A DNA stretch of 64,000 nt from Tridacna crocea (taxonomy: Eukaryota; Mollusca; Bivalvia; Cardiida; Cardiidae): NCBI GenBank assembly GCA_943736015.1, contig OX031065.1, positions 3,541,501 through 3,605,500 on the forward strand, written 5' to 3'. The notes under the pieces are model-generated. The model was not told the DNA's origin and did no database searches. It saw only the letters and a program-made list of their open reading frames with translations. The first letter of the stretch is position 1, and every line of letters begins with the position of its first letter. The translations under genes and the position numbers were made by a program. Shown one piece after another: positions 62,601 through 64,000 of the stretch.

Positions 62601-63232
62601 TAGACAGAAATCATCTTTTTAGCAAGAGTTTAACCCATTACCACACAATCCCTACTTTTGACGCCCCTGGAAAAGAAGCCTTTAGAAAACCTTGTGGGAA
62701 AAGGAGAAAATGCTGGTAACCAGAATTTTCTCCTTTTCCCACTATGTTTTCTACCCTTCACAAAACTAATTTCACATTTTCATTCACTTTCATTTTGTTG
62801 TCTGCAAATGCTGTCAATTTGGACAAGCATAAATATTGTCATTTAGTAATGAGTTAATTGTAGTCTGCAAATGCTTTCAATTTGGTCTAGTCCAAAAGTT
62901 TGTCATTTGGAAAAGGGTTAAATGGTGGATTGATTAAATGGTGGATTGACTGATCGACTGATTGACTGATTGATTGATTGATTGAATGGTGTTTTATGCA
63001 GCTTTCAACATTATTTTAGATATATTACAACTCACTAATTCAACATGAGAGACTTTGCTAGTTTTTTAAACGAACTATATTGACATTAGCACAAATACTT
63101 TCCTGACAGCAGTTCAAAAAACTGTGATGTTTTGGCCTGATTAATTTCTGTAACTTGACTGAAAAACTGATACCCGTTTTTGGAAGGCGAGATCTTCATT
63201 CTCGCCTTCTATTGTCAACGCTCGGCAGCTTG
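23562..63232 (-). CDS. LRRCC1: LRRCC1 orthologue, C-terminal part (11 exons, 5' end outside window)
   Basis: Spliced coding region on the minus strand: 63232-63174 (tentative), 62397-62326, 58385-58311, 54786-54687, 53125-53037, 50307-50233, 48261-48148, 31900-31806, 26145-26008, 25225-25090, 23687-23562. All introns are GT-AG and phases join without a break. The product is about 358 residues of continuous coiled coil. Diagnostic stretches are LWEQELAHQGASLAQDRG, LEDQTETIKKLKE, SADDAFRKQ and EEEMRELL. They correspond, with the same spacing, to the C-terminus of human LRRCC1 as I remember it (LW..ELA.QG.SLAQ.RG, DDQTETIRKLKD, SMDDAFK.Q, EKEMRELL). LRRCC1 is known as a centriole/centrosome protein with N-terminal leucine-rich repeats and a long coiled coil; centriolar location here is inferred from the family. 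The LRR exons should lie beyond position 64000. Any coiled-coil protein can give weak matches, but the ordered motifs make LRRCC1 much the best call. Confidence 0.9.
23760..24130 (+). mobile_element. MITE M1 plus fragment
   Basis: The complete copy is 23913-24130 with TTAA on both sides. 23760-23870 holds only a decayed right arm. Confidence 0.82.
24131..24844. other. Intron stretch with a 30-bp repeat
   Basis: At 24265-24390 the motif GGAACCTTACACTAACTGC recurs about four times at roughly 30-bp spacing. A MITE end fragment lies at 24170-24215. Nothing else recognised. Confidence 0.6.
24845..25070 (-). mobile_element. MITE M1
   Basis: Worn termini but a full palindrome (24954-25020). Its right end is about 20 bp from an LRRCC1 donor. 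Confidence 0.85.
25090..25225 (-). CDS. LRRCC1: LRRCC1 coiled-coil exon
   Basis: 136 bp. The first base completes an Asn codon, giving ALAAA-N-LAIERLKS. It carries SADDAFRKQLEDKI and MAQLEQEKDEEVQKANLR, matching the human segment around SMDDAFK and SANLK as recalled. The donor is CTTAGG|GTTTGT. A MITE ends about 20 bp past it. Confidence 0.93.
25414..25655. repeat. Two MITE end fragments
   Basis: 25414-25460 is an M1 left end; 25575-25655 carries the opposite end. The intervening sequence is not MITE-like. Confidence 0.5.
25747..25966 (+). mobile_element. MITE M1
   Basis: Palindrome at 25803-25867. Ends worn. About 40 bp from an LRRCC1 exon. Confidence 0.85.
26008..26145 (-). CDS. LRRCC1: LRRCC1 coiled-coil exon
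   Basis: 138 bp, starting with one completing base and ending with two (AA). The acceptor is TTTTTTCAG and the donor GTAAGA. It contains VLNNKWKEKSQLIGQLE and KLTQERDKALAAA. MITE copies lie close on both sides in the introns. Confidence 0.92.
26232..26446 (+). mobile_element. MITE M1
   Basis: Left TTAA, right TTAG; right palindrome arm decayed. A lone arm (CAGCATTTTCTCCTTTTC) precedes it. Confidence 0.85.
26604..26725 (-). mobile_element. MITE M1 without its palindrome
   Basis: Both termini are present but the whole central hairpin and right inner arm are missing, leaving 122 bp. Confidence 0.82.
26694..26985. repeat. Tandem duplication, about 172-bp unit
   Basis: CTGTCCATTGTTAC, AACAGTATCATAAAT and GGATTGT(G/T)TGGTAATGTG each occur twice in the same order. 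The duplicated segment includes the end of a MITE. Confidence 0.8.
27091..27500 (-). mobile_element. Two worn MITE M1 copies
   Basis: 27091-27300 starts at TTAA and has a complete left half. 27300-27500 keeps GATGGATTTCGTCTATCAAA and TTCCTTTTCCACAATG. Confidence 0.7.
27840..28069 (+). mobile_element. MITE M2
   Basis: Starts TTAACCCTTTACTCCATAGA; core GCTCGTGACGAGC; right end CCTTATGGGGTAAAGGGTTAA. Confidence 0.92.
28345..30930 (-). mobile_element. MITE M1 split by a 2.36-kb element
   Basis: The left part ends GTGGGAAAAGGAG at 28473. The right part resumes AAAATGCTGGTTACCAGC at 30831 and runs to TTAA. Confidence 0.9.
28474..30830 (+). mobile_element. Internally repetitive non-coding element, type R
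   Basis: Opens ACAAGAGGACCATGATGG, TCGCTCACCTGAG; closes GCACTTTGTGCTCAGGTGAG, an inverted subterminal match. Inside are about four 160-bp units (28620-29280, AAGGGAAATAACTCA) and about nine units of roughly 165 bp (29290-30735, ATTCAAGGGCAAATAACTCC and GATGCTAGAGTGTAAACAA). GACAGACGACGGACG precedes the 3' end. No coding capacity seen. Confidence 0.85.
30927..31155 (+). mobile_element. MITE M4, perfect palindrome
   Basis: Positions 30983-31047 form a flawless 65-bp palindrome (32-bp arms around one A). Left TTAA shared with the split copy. Confidence 0.94.
31225..31395 (+). mobile_element. tRNA-derived SINE fragment
   Basis: Box-A-like TTAGCTCTGTGGTTATGG and box-B-like GATTTGAATCC, followed by a CATTTGTTCATTTGTGTC body. 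Confidence 0.65.
31401..31624 (+). mobile_element. MITE M1
   Basis: Left target TTGG, right TTAA; right palindrome arm has lost about 6 bp. Confidence 0.88.
31806..31900 (-). CDS. LRRCC1: LRRCC1 coiled-coil exon
   Basis: 95 bp (31 codons plus two bases) with a TATACAG acceptor and a GTAGGT donor. It contains EMLERLRERKQDLKHQ and ends ELDESKKAH. The split codon AG+T gives Ser, so the junction reads KKAH-S-VLNNKW, like human RKAYSTLNRKW as recalled. Confidence 0.92.
31967..32202 (-). mobile_element. MITE M1
   Basis: Left end follows an AGAAAG run; right TTAA shared with a 65-bp left-end fragment (32199-32264). Confidence 0.88.
32265..32493 (+). mobile_element. MITE M1
   Basis: TTAA on both sides; palindrome begins AAAACACTGTGGG. 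Confidence 0.93.
32517..32850. repeat. GACA-rich dispersed repeat, copy 1
   Basis: CCCCACCAGCACTTTGACAG, AAGTTCAAGGGGAGATTA, GTGCAAAGTTTCAAT, a (GACAGACGGACA)-type stretch and AAAACATTCATTTTG in order. Confidence 0.75.
33012..33228 (+). mobile_element. MITE M1
   Basis: Central palindrome shortened at GGTAACC. Right TTAA shared with the next copy. Confidence 0.9.
33225..33453 (-). mobile_element. MITE M1
   Basis: Full length; left arm reads ATTGCGAGAAAAGG. Confidence 0.92.
33573..33801 (-). mobile_element. MITE M4
   Basis: TTAA on both sides; right end CAGGGATTGTTTGGGAAAGG. Confidence 0.92.
34100..34530 (-). mobile_element. MITE M1, host of a nested copy
   Basis: The left part ends near 34217 (GAAAATTATGAAAATG). 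AGCATTTTCTCCTTTTCCCA resumes at 34468. Confidence 0.65.
34218..34467 (+). mobile_element. MITE M1, nested
   Basis: TTAA left, TTCA right. The right arm contains an expanded CTCCTTTTT run (34318-34348). Confidence 0.85.
34519..34755 (-). mobile_element. MITE M1
   Basis: Left terminus TGACTCTTTACC, right TTAA. A lone right-end fragment follows to about 34815. Confidence 0.87.
34826..35078 (+). mobile_element. MITE M1, enlarged core
   Basis: The core carries two half-palindromes (AATGCTGGTTATTGG then AATGCTTGTAACC), making it about 25 bp longer than usual. Confidence 0.85.
35194..35422 (+). mobile_element. MITE M1
   Basis: Near-consensus; right TTAA shared. Confidence 0.93.
35419..35639 (-). 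mobile_element. MITE M1, diverged
   Basis: Palindrome retains AATGCCGATTACC…CATTTTCTCCTTTTCC. Confidence 0.82.
35690..35800. repeat. M5-like palindrome
   Basis: GGACAGTGTAAATCAAAGAT and its inverted partner GCAGTCTGATCTTGATCTAC enclose a short spacer. Confidence 0.7.
35820..36253 (+). mobile_element. MITE M1, host of a nested copy
   Basis: The left piece ends AATCCCGCCTTT at 35845 and resumes TGACCCTTAGAAAG at 36065. The inner copy sits at the internal TTAA of CTTTTAATGACC. Confidence 0.88.
35846..36064 (-). mobile_element. MITE M1, nested
   Basis: TTAA both sides; part of the left palindrome arm deleted (GAGAAAATACCAGC). Confidence 0.9.
36250..36459 (-). mobile_element. MITE M1, right arm deleted
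   Basis: Reads GCTGGTTACCACAATG, so about 20 bp of the right palindrome arm are missing. Confidence 0.9.
36465..36683 (-). other. 72-codon open frame of unknown status
   Basis: Lies in a 250-bp gap between MITEs within the largest LRRCC1 intron. It encodes a Ser/Lys-rich peptide ending MLDKKLSQLKVYHGKSV. No splice pattern ties it to LRRCC1, whose flanking exons already join in phase. Confidence 0.2.
36712..37027. repeat. MITE fragments around a SINE family A piece
   Basis: 36715-36800 and 36935-37027 hold decayed palindromes. 36812-36932 is SINE-like (GAGTACTGGTAAAAAGGAAT to GTTAAACACCATACAATCAA). Confidence 0.6.
37025..37251 (+). mobile_element. MITE M1
   Basis: Left TTAA; worn right end GGGTGGTACGAGTC. 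Confidence 0.88.
37430..37555. repeat. MITE fragment
   Basis: GGAAACATTGTGGGAAGAG and CTTTTCCCATAATGTTTT remain around a decayed core. Confidence 0.6.
37551..37781 (-). mobile_element. MITE M1
   Basis: TTAA both sides; core GCTGGTAAGCAGC. Confidence 0.9.
37940..38360 (-). mobile_element. Two worn MITE M1 copies sharing a TTAA
   Basis: 37940-38141 and 38138-38360; the second has A and T homopolymer runs in the palindrome arms. Confidence 0.72.
38442..38670 (-). mobile_element. MITE M2
   Basis: Begins TTTACCCCATAAGGC. Core GCTCGTGACGAGC. Right TTAA shared. Confidence 0.93.
38667..38893 (+). mobile_element. MITE M1
   Basis: Left arm reads AAACATTGAAGGAAAGG; both TTAA sites shared. Confidence 0.88.
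38890..39088 (-). mobile_element. MITE M1, degenerate
   Basis: ACAACAAGACTTTAGACTCC on the left; palindrome largely lost. Confidence 0.65.
39165..39374 (-). mobile_element. MITE M1, M4-like right end
   Basis: Perfect arms around CATTGAGGAAAAAGGAG; left terminus lost. Confidence 0.8.
39514..39740 (-). mobile_element. MITE M1, chain member
   Basis: TTAA both sides; right one shared. Confidence 0.92.
39737..39951 (-). mobile_element. MITE M1, chain member
   Basis: Reads ACTGGCTACCAGCAATG: the right palindrome arm is truncated. Confidence 0.88.
40130..40358 (+). mobile_element. MITE M2, nested
   Basis: ACTCCATAGATACTC on the left, CTTATGGGGTAAAGGG on the right; right TTAA shared. Confidence 0.93.
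40355..40583 (-). mobile_element. MITE M1, nested
   Basis: Complete, perfect arms (40467-40531). Confidence 0.93.
40668..41607. other. Intron sequence, nothing recognised
   Basis: No exon, repeat family or MITE stands out. A poly-C/G stretch CCCCCCATTTTTGGGGGGAT at 41215-41234 is the only local feature. Confidence 0.6.
41608..41835 (+). mobile_element. MITE M2
   Basis: TTAA both sides; arms carry GCTCATGACGAGC. Confidence 0.92.
41855..42285 (-). mobile_element. tRNA-derived SINE family C split by a MITE
   Basis: The body (ACCAGTACCAAGCCATAGAC) stops at about 41967. The tRNA-like head (minus strand GGTAGCTTAGTGGTTAGC and GAGTTTGATAC) resumes at 42193. Confidence 0.82.
41968..42192 (+). mobile_element. 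MITE M1 inside a SINE
   Basis: CTAA left, TTCA right; core rearranged (ATGCTGGAGACATTGCTGC). Confidence 0.88.
42669..43075 (-). mobile_element. MITE, host of a nested copy
   Basis: The left part (AAACAAAACAATTTCAGACT…GATAGGCTTTG) continues after 42994 as AAGGTAGAAAAAACATTTTG with its palindrome. Confidence 0.8.
42766..42994 (-). mobile_element. MITE M1, nested
   Basis: Left TTTA, right TTAA; complete palindrome. Confidence 0.9.
43076..43325. repeat. Amplified MITE palindrome arms
   Basis: About five repeats of CACCCTTTATCAGCATTTTC followed by TCCTTTTCCCA or similar. They include a second palindrome (43182-43240). Confidence 0.8.
43497..43730 (-). mobile_element. tRNA-derived SINE family B
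   Basis: The minus strand reads ACGTGGCTCTGTCGTAAAG (box-A-like), then a body. It ends at the left in GTTTTACACAGCTTTCAAC. Confidence 0.65.
43760..44055 (-). mobile_element. tRNA-derived SINE family A, full length
   Basis: The minus strand starts TATAGCTCAGTCGGTAG (box A) and GAGTTCGATC (box B). It continues GGAATGAATCCTGTC-type body in complement and ends in the TGGTATTAAACACCATACAAT/CAATCA tail. Confidence 0.85.
44096..44324 (+). mobile_element. MITE M1
   Basis: Left TTAA, right TCAA; complete. Confidence 0.92.
44325..44645. repeat. GACA-rich dispersed repeat, copy 2, with poly-C
   Basis: Same module order as 32517-32850. It has a run of about 27 C at 44593-44615 where copy 1 has ATATCCCC. 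Confidence 0.75.
44672..44840 (-). mobile_element. MITE M1, right end missing
   Basis: Left half intact (ATCACACAGCAAAATTTTAG). Stops after ACTGGTTACCAG. Confidence 0.75.
44976..45203 (+). mobile_element. MITE M1
   Basis: TTAA both sides. Confidence 0.92.
45318..45546 (-). mobile_element. MITE M1
   Basis: Left TTCA, right TTAA shared. Confidence 0.9.
45543..45800 (+). mobile_element. MITE M1, host of a nested copy, right side lost
   Basis: The left 30 bp end ATGCCAACTTTTAA and resume CAACCCAGAGAAAGAAGCC at 45757. The insertion site is the same internal TTAA as in the 35820 host. Confidence 0.82.
45571..45756 (-). mobile_element. MITE M1, nested
   Basis: TTAA left, TCAA right; part of the right palindrome arm is missing. 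Confidence 0.85.
46116..46344 (+). mobile_element. MITE M1 with a TTAT target duplication
   Basis: Both flanks are TTAT rather than TTAA; otherwise near-consensus. Confidence 0.93.
46399..46715 (+). mobile_element. MITE M4 preceded by an M1 fragment
   Basis: 46399-46478 is a left end only. 46480-46715 is complete with TTAA both sides. Confidence 0.85.
46785..47043. repeat. GACA-rich dispersed repeat, copy 3
   Basis: CTTCAAGGGGAGATAATTCC, GACAGACAGGCAGATGGACG and a TGTACTTCGTTGTGGGGG end. Confidence 0.7.
47045..47310 (-). mobile_element. tRNA-derived SINE family C
   Basis: On the minus strand the head reads GGGTGGCTCAGTGGTGAGCG (box A) and GAGTTCGATACCC (box B). The tail at the left is GATTGTATTGGAGTTTAACG. 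Confidence 0.85.
47310..47663 (-). mobile_element. Two MITE M1 copies sharing a TTAA
   Basis: 47310-47468 is truncated on the left. 47465-47663 lacks most of its left palindrome arm (TAGGTTGGTTACGAGC). Confidence 0.8.
47744..47972 (+). mobile_element. MITE M1
   Basis: TTAA both sides; full length. Confidence 0.93.
48148..48261 (-). CDS. LRRCC1: LRRCC1 coiled-coil exon
   Basis: 114 bp, 38 codons, phase 0 to 0, with a TTTTCCAG acceptor and a GTCAGT donor. It begins GLEERDNEIKKC, equivalent to human CLQEKDEHIKRL as recalled. Together with the next exon it spans the same 70-residue length as the human segment, so no exon seems to be missing from the 16.2-kb intron that follows. Confidence 0.9.
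48409..49677 (+). mobile_element. Internally repetitive non-coding element, type R, second copy
   Basis: Opens ACAAGAGGGCCATGATGGCC and CGCTCCACTGGC; closes GGCCTTCGGCCAGTGGAGC, an inverted match. About four to five units of roughly 165 bp (48770-49430) share AAACTTGTGACCCC, GGCTA(T/C)AATTTGGGC and AGATAAAGCTACATGC. ACGGACGCACGCAC precedes the end. Confidence 0.85.
49738..49960 (+). mobile_element. MITE M4
   Basis: TTAA both sides. The left palindrome arm is rearranged (GGGAAAACATTGCTGG). Confidence 0.9.
49983..50198 (+). mobile_element. MITE M1
   Basis: TTAA both sides; about 35 bp from an LRRCC1 donor. Confidence 0.9.
50233..50307 (-). CDS. LRRCC1: LRRCC1 coiled-coil exon
   Basis: 75 bp, phase 0 to 0, with a TTTTTGACAG acceptor and a perfect GTAAGT donor. 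It carries KMLEDQTETIKKLKE, matching the recalled human stretch ending DDQTETIRKLKD. Confidence 0.93.
50672..50898 (-). mobile_element. MITE M1
   Basis: TTAA both sides. Confidence 0.92.
50920..51146 (-). mobile_element. MITE M1
   Basis: TTAA both sides; core GCTGGTTACTAGC. Confidence 0.92.
51163..51392 (-). mobile_element. MITE M3
   Basis: TTAA both sides; right end AGGGCTTGTTTGGGAAAGGG. Confidence 0.92.
51520..51747 (+). mobile_element. MITE M1, diverged
   Basis: TTAA both sides, right one shared; palindrome arms mismatched. Confidence 0.85.
51744..51973 (-). mobile_element. MITE M1
   Basis: Perfect arms with the variant GGGAAAAGAAGAAAATGCTG. Confidence 0.92.
52123..52336 (+). mobile_element. 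MITE M1
   Basis: TTAA left, TTCA right (shared). Confidence 0.85.
52333..52561 (-). mobile_element. MITE M1 with TTCA on both sides
   Basis: Both flanks TTCA; right half of the palindrome worn. Confidence 0.87.
52570..52798 (+). mobile_element. MITE M1
   Basis: Complete; right TTAA shared. Confidence 0.93.
52795..53022 (-). mobile_element. MITE M1
   Basis: The right end GGTAAAGGACCA lies 15 bp from the LRRCC1 exon at 53037. Confidence 0.9.
53037..53125 (-). CDS. LRRCC1: LRRCC1 coiled-coil exon
   Basis: 89 bp. Its first two bases complete a Gly codon with the previous exon, giving HQ-G-ASLAQDRG. It ends in LKKQLE at a GTAGTC donor. The recalled human protein has (V)SLAQERG here. A MITE ends about 15 bp past the donor. 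Confidence 0.92.
53186..53671 (-). mobile_element. Insertion of about 0.5 kb with a 15-bp target duplication
   Basis: TGTATACAAGATTTA is present at 53171-53185 and 53672-53686. The insert has no obvious inverted ends. It contains two related motifs (GTCGCTTTTTATGACATGCA and GTCGCCTTCTACGACATGTC). Duplication length and absence of terminal repeats fit a retroposon; strand is a guess. Confidence 0.7.
53846..54056 (+). mobile_element. MITE M3, shortened core
   Basis: AAACAAGCCCTGG on the left; the palindrome tip is lost (GAGAAATTGCTCCTTTTC). Confidence 0.9.
54234..54434 (-). mobile_element. MITE M1, diverged
   Basis: TTAA both sides; left end poorly conserved. Confidence 0.75.
54431..54660 (-). 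mobile_element. MITE M1
   Basis: TTAA both sides; arms AAATATTGAGGGAAAAGG. Confidence 0.92.
54687..54786 (-). CDS. LRRCC1: LRRCC1 coiled-coil exon
   Basis: 100 bp starting in phase 0 and leaving one base (G) for the next exon, with an ATTTCAG acceptor and a GTATGT donor. It contains SERKLWEQELAHQ, the most recognisable LRRCC1 segment. A MITE ends only 27 bp beyond the donor. Confidence 0.92.
54855..55082 (-). mobile_element. MITE M1
   Basis: TTAA both sides; right one shared. Confidence 0.87.
55079..55495 (-). mobile_element. Two MITE M1 copies
   Basis: 55079-55256 ends abruptly at CTTCTTTAA, where 55253-55495 begins. Either two adjacent copies or one nested in the other. Confidence 0.75.
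55495..55635 (+). mobile_element. MITE fragment
   Basis: GTTTGAAAACATTTTGG and CAATAACATTTTCTACTC arms only. Confidence 0.6.
55772..55998 (+). mobile_element. MITE M3
   Basis: TTAA both sides; core GCTCGTAACAAGC. Confidence 0.92.
55995..56360 (+). mobile_element. Two worn MITE copies
   Basis: 55995-56210 has lost the right palindrome arm. 56228-56360 starts TTATAACCCTTTACCATATA. Confidence 0.6.
56413..56642 (-). mobile_element. MITE M1
   Basis: TTAA both sides; right one shared. Confidence 0.92.
56639..56832 (+). mobile_element. MITE M1, left end truncated
   Basis: Begins AACAAGCTTGAGAAAAAG; right end TTGTCTTGTAAAGG. Confidence 0.8.
56975..57445 (-). mobile_element. MITE M1 split by a SINE
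   Basis: The left half ends TTTGTCTCAGGAAGGTTGG. The right half resumes CCAGAAGGGTATAAAACATT at 57332. Confidence 0.82.
57082..57331 (-). mobile_element. tRNA-derived SINE family C inside a MITE
   Basis: Same order of blocks as 47045-47310. Flanks CAGGAAGGT and CAGAAGGGT look like a worn target duplication. Confidence 0.82.
57446..58132. other. Intron sequence, nothing recognised
   Basis: Contains a short inverted pair TGGCTTCTTT/AAAGAAGCCA (57510-57531) and a small inverted pair GGAGAGGTC/GACCTCTCC around 58049-58072. No exon seen. Confidence 0.55.
58133..58265 (-). mobile_element. MITE left-half fragment
   Basis: Keeps CTCTTTCCCATATGACC and GAGTAGAAAACATTGACAGG; stops about 45 bp from an LRRCC1 donor. 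Confidence 0.6.
58311..58385 (-). CDS. LRRCC1: LRRCC1 coiled-coil exon
   Basis: 75 bp, 25 codons, phase 0 to 0, with a TATTTTACAG acceptor and a CAG|GTTGAC donor. The core is RVNTLEADVEEARKRMVQLE. The donor is weaker than its neighbours, but the reading frame and the CAG ending support it. Confidence 0.82.
58519..58742 (+). mobile_element. MITE M1, chain member
   Basis: Right palindrome arm shortened (GGTAACCAGCCTCC). Right TTAA shared. Confidence 0.9.
58739..58891 (+). mobile_element. MITE M1 without its palindrome, chain member
   Basis: Jumps from AAGCCTTTAGTAAAC directly to AAATTTCAAATTTTCAGGC; 153 bp. Confidence 0.9.
58888..59150 (+). mobile_element. MITE M1, chain member
   Basis: Longer than usual because of a duplicated AATTAATGCTCTCAGTC region near 59067-59085. 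Confidence 0.85.
59147..59375 (+). mobile_element. MITE M3, chain member
   Basis: Core GCTCGGTATGAGC; right TTAA intact. Confidence 0.93.
59540..59820 (+). mobile_element. Worn MITE copies
   Basis: 59540-59744 keeps CACTAGTAACCAGC and GGAGTTAA. 59750-59820 keeps only short arms. Confidence 0.6.
60130..60550. repeat. Three copies of a 110-bp unit
   Basis: Shared blocks: CTAA(T/C)TCAGGACATTC, AATTAGCACAAT(T/G)ACC, GCAACAGATT and AGATTCAAG(T)GTAATTAT. A MITE left-end fragment lies between units two and three (60370-60440). Confidence 0.75.
60548..60782 (-). mobile_element. MITE M1
   Basis: Left ATTACCAAATGACAAAATTT; mismatched arms; right TTAA. Confidence 0.85.
60892..61136 (+). mobile_element. 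MITE M1
   Basis: The core has a duplicated AAATGCTGGTAA block; TTAA both sides, right one shared. Confidence 0.9.
61133..61326 (+). mobile_element. MITE M1, left end truncated
   Basis: Starts directly in AATGACCCTGTGAAAG; palindrome complete. Confidence 0.82.
61590..61750 (-). mobile_element. MITE, left end missing
   Basis: Complete palindrome (61629-61693); M4-like right end CCAGAGGTTGTTTGGTAAAG. Confidence 0.85.
61765..61897. repeat. 133-bp palindrome
   Basis: Arms begin ATTAATCAAGTGATTTC and run through GGCCCAGTTACAGGTCC to a GGCCTTCGGCC centre. Few mismatches. Sequence is unrelated to M1-M5. Confidence 0.9.
62326..62397 (-). CDS. LRRCC1: LRRCC1 coiled-coil exon
   Basis: 72 bp, 24 codons, phase 0 to 0, with a TTTTTTGCAG acceptor and a strong GTGAGT donor. 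It reads VVKEQKGRITELAKSKQEQT and four more residues. The heptad-like pattern of charged and aliphatic residues fits coiled coil. Confidence 0.8.
62469..62921 (+). mobile_element. MITE M4, host of a nested copy
   Basis: The left part runs to TAGCAAGAG (62628). After the inner element it continues TTGTAGTCTGCAAATGC to GGAAAAGGGTTAA. Confidence 0.9.
62630..62857 (+). mobile_element. MITE M1, nested
   Basis: TTAA both sides. The host consensus has GAGTTGAATTG here, so a TTGA or TTAA was the target. Confidence 0.92.
62925..63050 (-). mobile_element. SINE family B tail with (ATTG)n
   Basis: TTGATTGATTGATTG leads into GTGTTTTATGCAGCTTTCAA, as at 43497. Confidence 0.6.
63174..63232 (-). CDS. LRRCC1: LRRCC1 exon, tentative most upstream exon in window
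   Basis: A TTTTCAG acceptor precedes a 59-bp exon whose only open frame gives SCRALTIEGENEDLAFQKR, followed by a GTATCA donor. It ends in phase 0, as the next exon needs. The donor is weak and I cannot match this segment to a remembered homologue. An alternative acceptor (GTTCAG, 15 bp upstream) keeps the same frame. Confidence 0.5.
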
Positions 63233-64000
63233 CTGAAAATGCCTCTGAACAGCATTATCAAAACGCCCTCCAAATAGTTCGATACTTCTCGAGTACATTA
63301 GAACAAAATAGTGTCGAGACCATTGTAAATTTAATCAGAACAGCAAGAAGAAACTTCAAGTTTCTAGAAGGAATGAAATCGAATTCGTAAAAAGCATCGT
63401 CTTTGACAAATGCAAAATACTTTGGATCAGTTCATTGATATAATCACGTTGCTACAGCAAAGAATAAACCATAGCTAATGTAAGCCAATCGAAAGCTACT
63501 AACATGACGTCATTCGGACCTACTTCCACTTCACAACACATAAACAATTATAACCAGGGGGATCGTACATGTAAATTTACTATCCCAGAACTAACCAATC
63601 GGATAGCTTCTTTGAATGACGTACCACTGATAGACCCCTTTCCTCTGTTGGCAACCTTATTCTGTCTTTGTTAGGAGTAAAATTTCAATGAAATAAATTC
63701 CTTTGAATCATCAAGTGTTTAAACAAAATTTTCTCTTTCAAAGAAATATTTTTCTTTTATCAAAGTTTTGCTTGACTTTATGATTAATGACTAGGTTATT
63801 GTTACGCATCGGCGTGGCCGAGTTTTGATTCCTGAGACCTGTGAAAAGAAAAAGGTAAATCAGTTGAAATCACAATAGATGTGTCATTTCAAAGTAGTTC
63901 TGGTCAGTATGATGTACCGATGTATATAGCCTTGGTTCCAGGCTGATCACTTCTTTCCTTATAAACGAGTGTGACCGGATTTTACTACATCGAAAATGAC
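63233..64000. other. Unassigned upstream intron/flank
   Basis: No repeat family recognised and no convincing further LRRCC1 exon. GC content rises slightly in 63480-63660, which has two CCAATCG motifs (63486, 63596). Confidence 0.4.

Overview
The window is animal nuclear DNA, most likely from a bivalve or other mollusc. It is AT-rich and intron-dominated. It is packed with short hairpin transposons, tRNA-derived SINEs, GACA/GACGGAC-rich dispersed repeats and elements opening with the CAAGAGG(A/G)CCATGATGG motif that I associate with bivalve genomes. The phylum is an inference from repeat style; no marker gene fixes it.

One conserved protein-coding gene is recognisable. Eleven small exons on the minus strand (about 63.2 kb down to the stop codon at 23562-23564) encode the C-terminal coiled-coil third of an LRRCC1 orthologue (leucine-rich repeat and coiled-coil centrosomal protein 1). 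All internal exon phases agree. The last eight exons match the spacing of the human C-terminus as I recall it, without gaps. The N-terminal LRR exons lie beyond the right edge. About 1.08 kb of coding sequence is spread over 39.7 kb; one intron is 16.2 kb.

Most of the rest is a piggyBac-like MITE landscape. About 120 copies or fragments of a 215-260 bp element have TTAA target sites, CCCTTTACC-type ends and a near-perfect 65-bp central palindrome. I use provisional names. M1 is the main family (one end ACACAATCCC, the other CCAAACGACAAAATTTTAG). M2 ends in CCCCATAAGGC or ACTCCATAGATACTC. M3 ends in AAACAAGCCC. M4 ends in AAACAATCCCTGG. M5 is a different palindrome with similar TTAA ends. Strand '+' for M1, M3 and M4 means the ACACAATCCC/AAACAAGCCC/AAACAATCCCTGG end is on the left. 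Copies often sit end to end sharing a single TTAA, and at least eight are inserted inside older copies.

Layout. 0-10.6 kb: MITEs, a Tc1-family transposon (3240-5896) split by a second DNA transposon, and an unidentified coding-like sequence broken by a MITE (7.5-8.2 kb). 9.9-17.7 kb: three tandem arrays with periods of about 180, 42 and 46 bp. 17.8-23.6 kb: MITE chains, SINEs and a repeat array that begins in the last LRRCC1 exon. 23.6-63.2 kb: LRRCC1 introns filled with MITEs, SINEs and two larger internally repetitive elements (28474-30830 and 48409-49677). 63.3-64 kb: mostly unassigned.

No rRNA, intact tRNA, CRISPR or bacterial-type features were seen. Coordinates come from reading by eye. 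Intact MITE ends are placed at the TTAA; fragment ends are good to about 10 bp.
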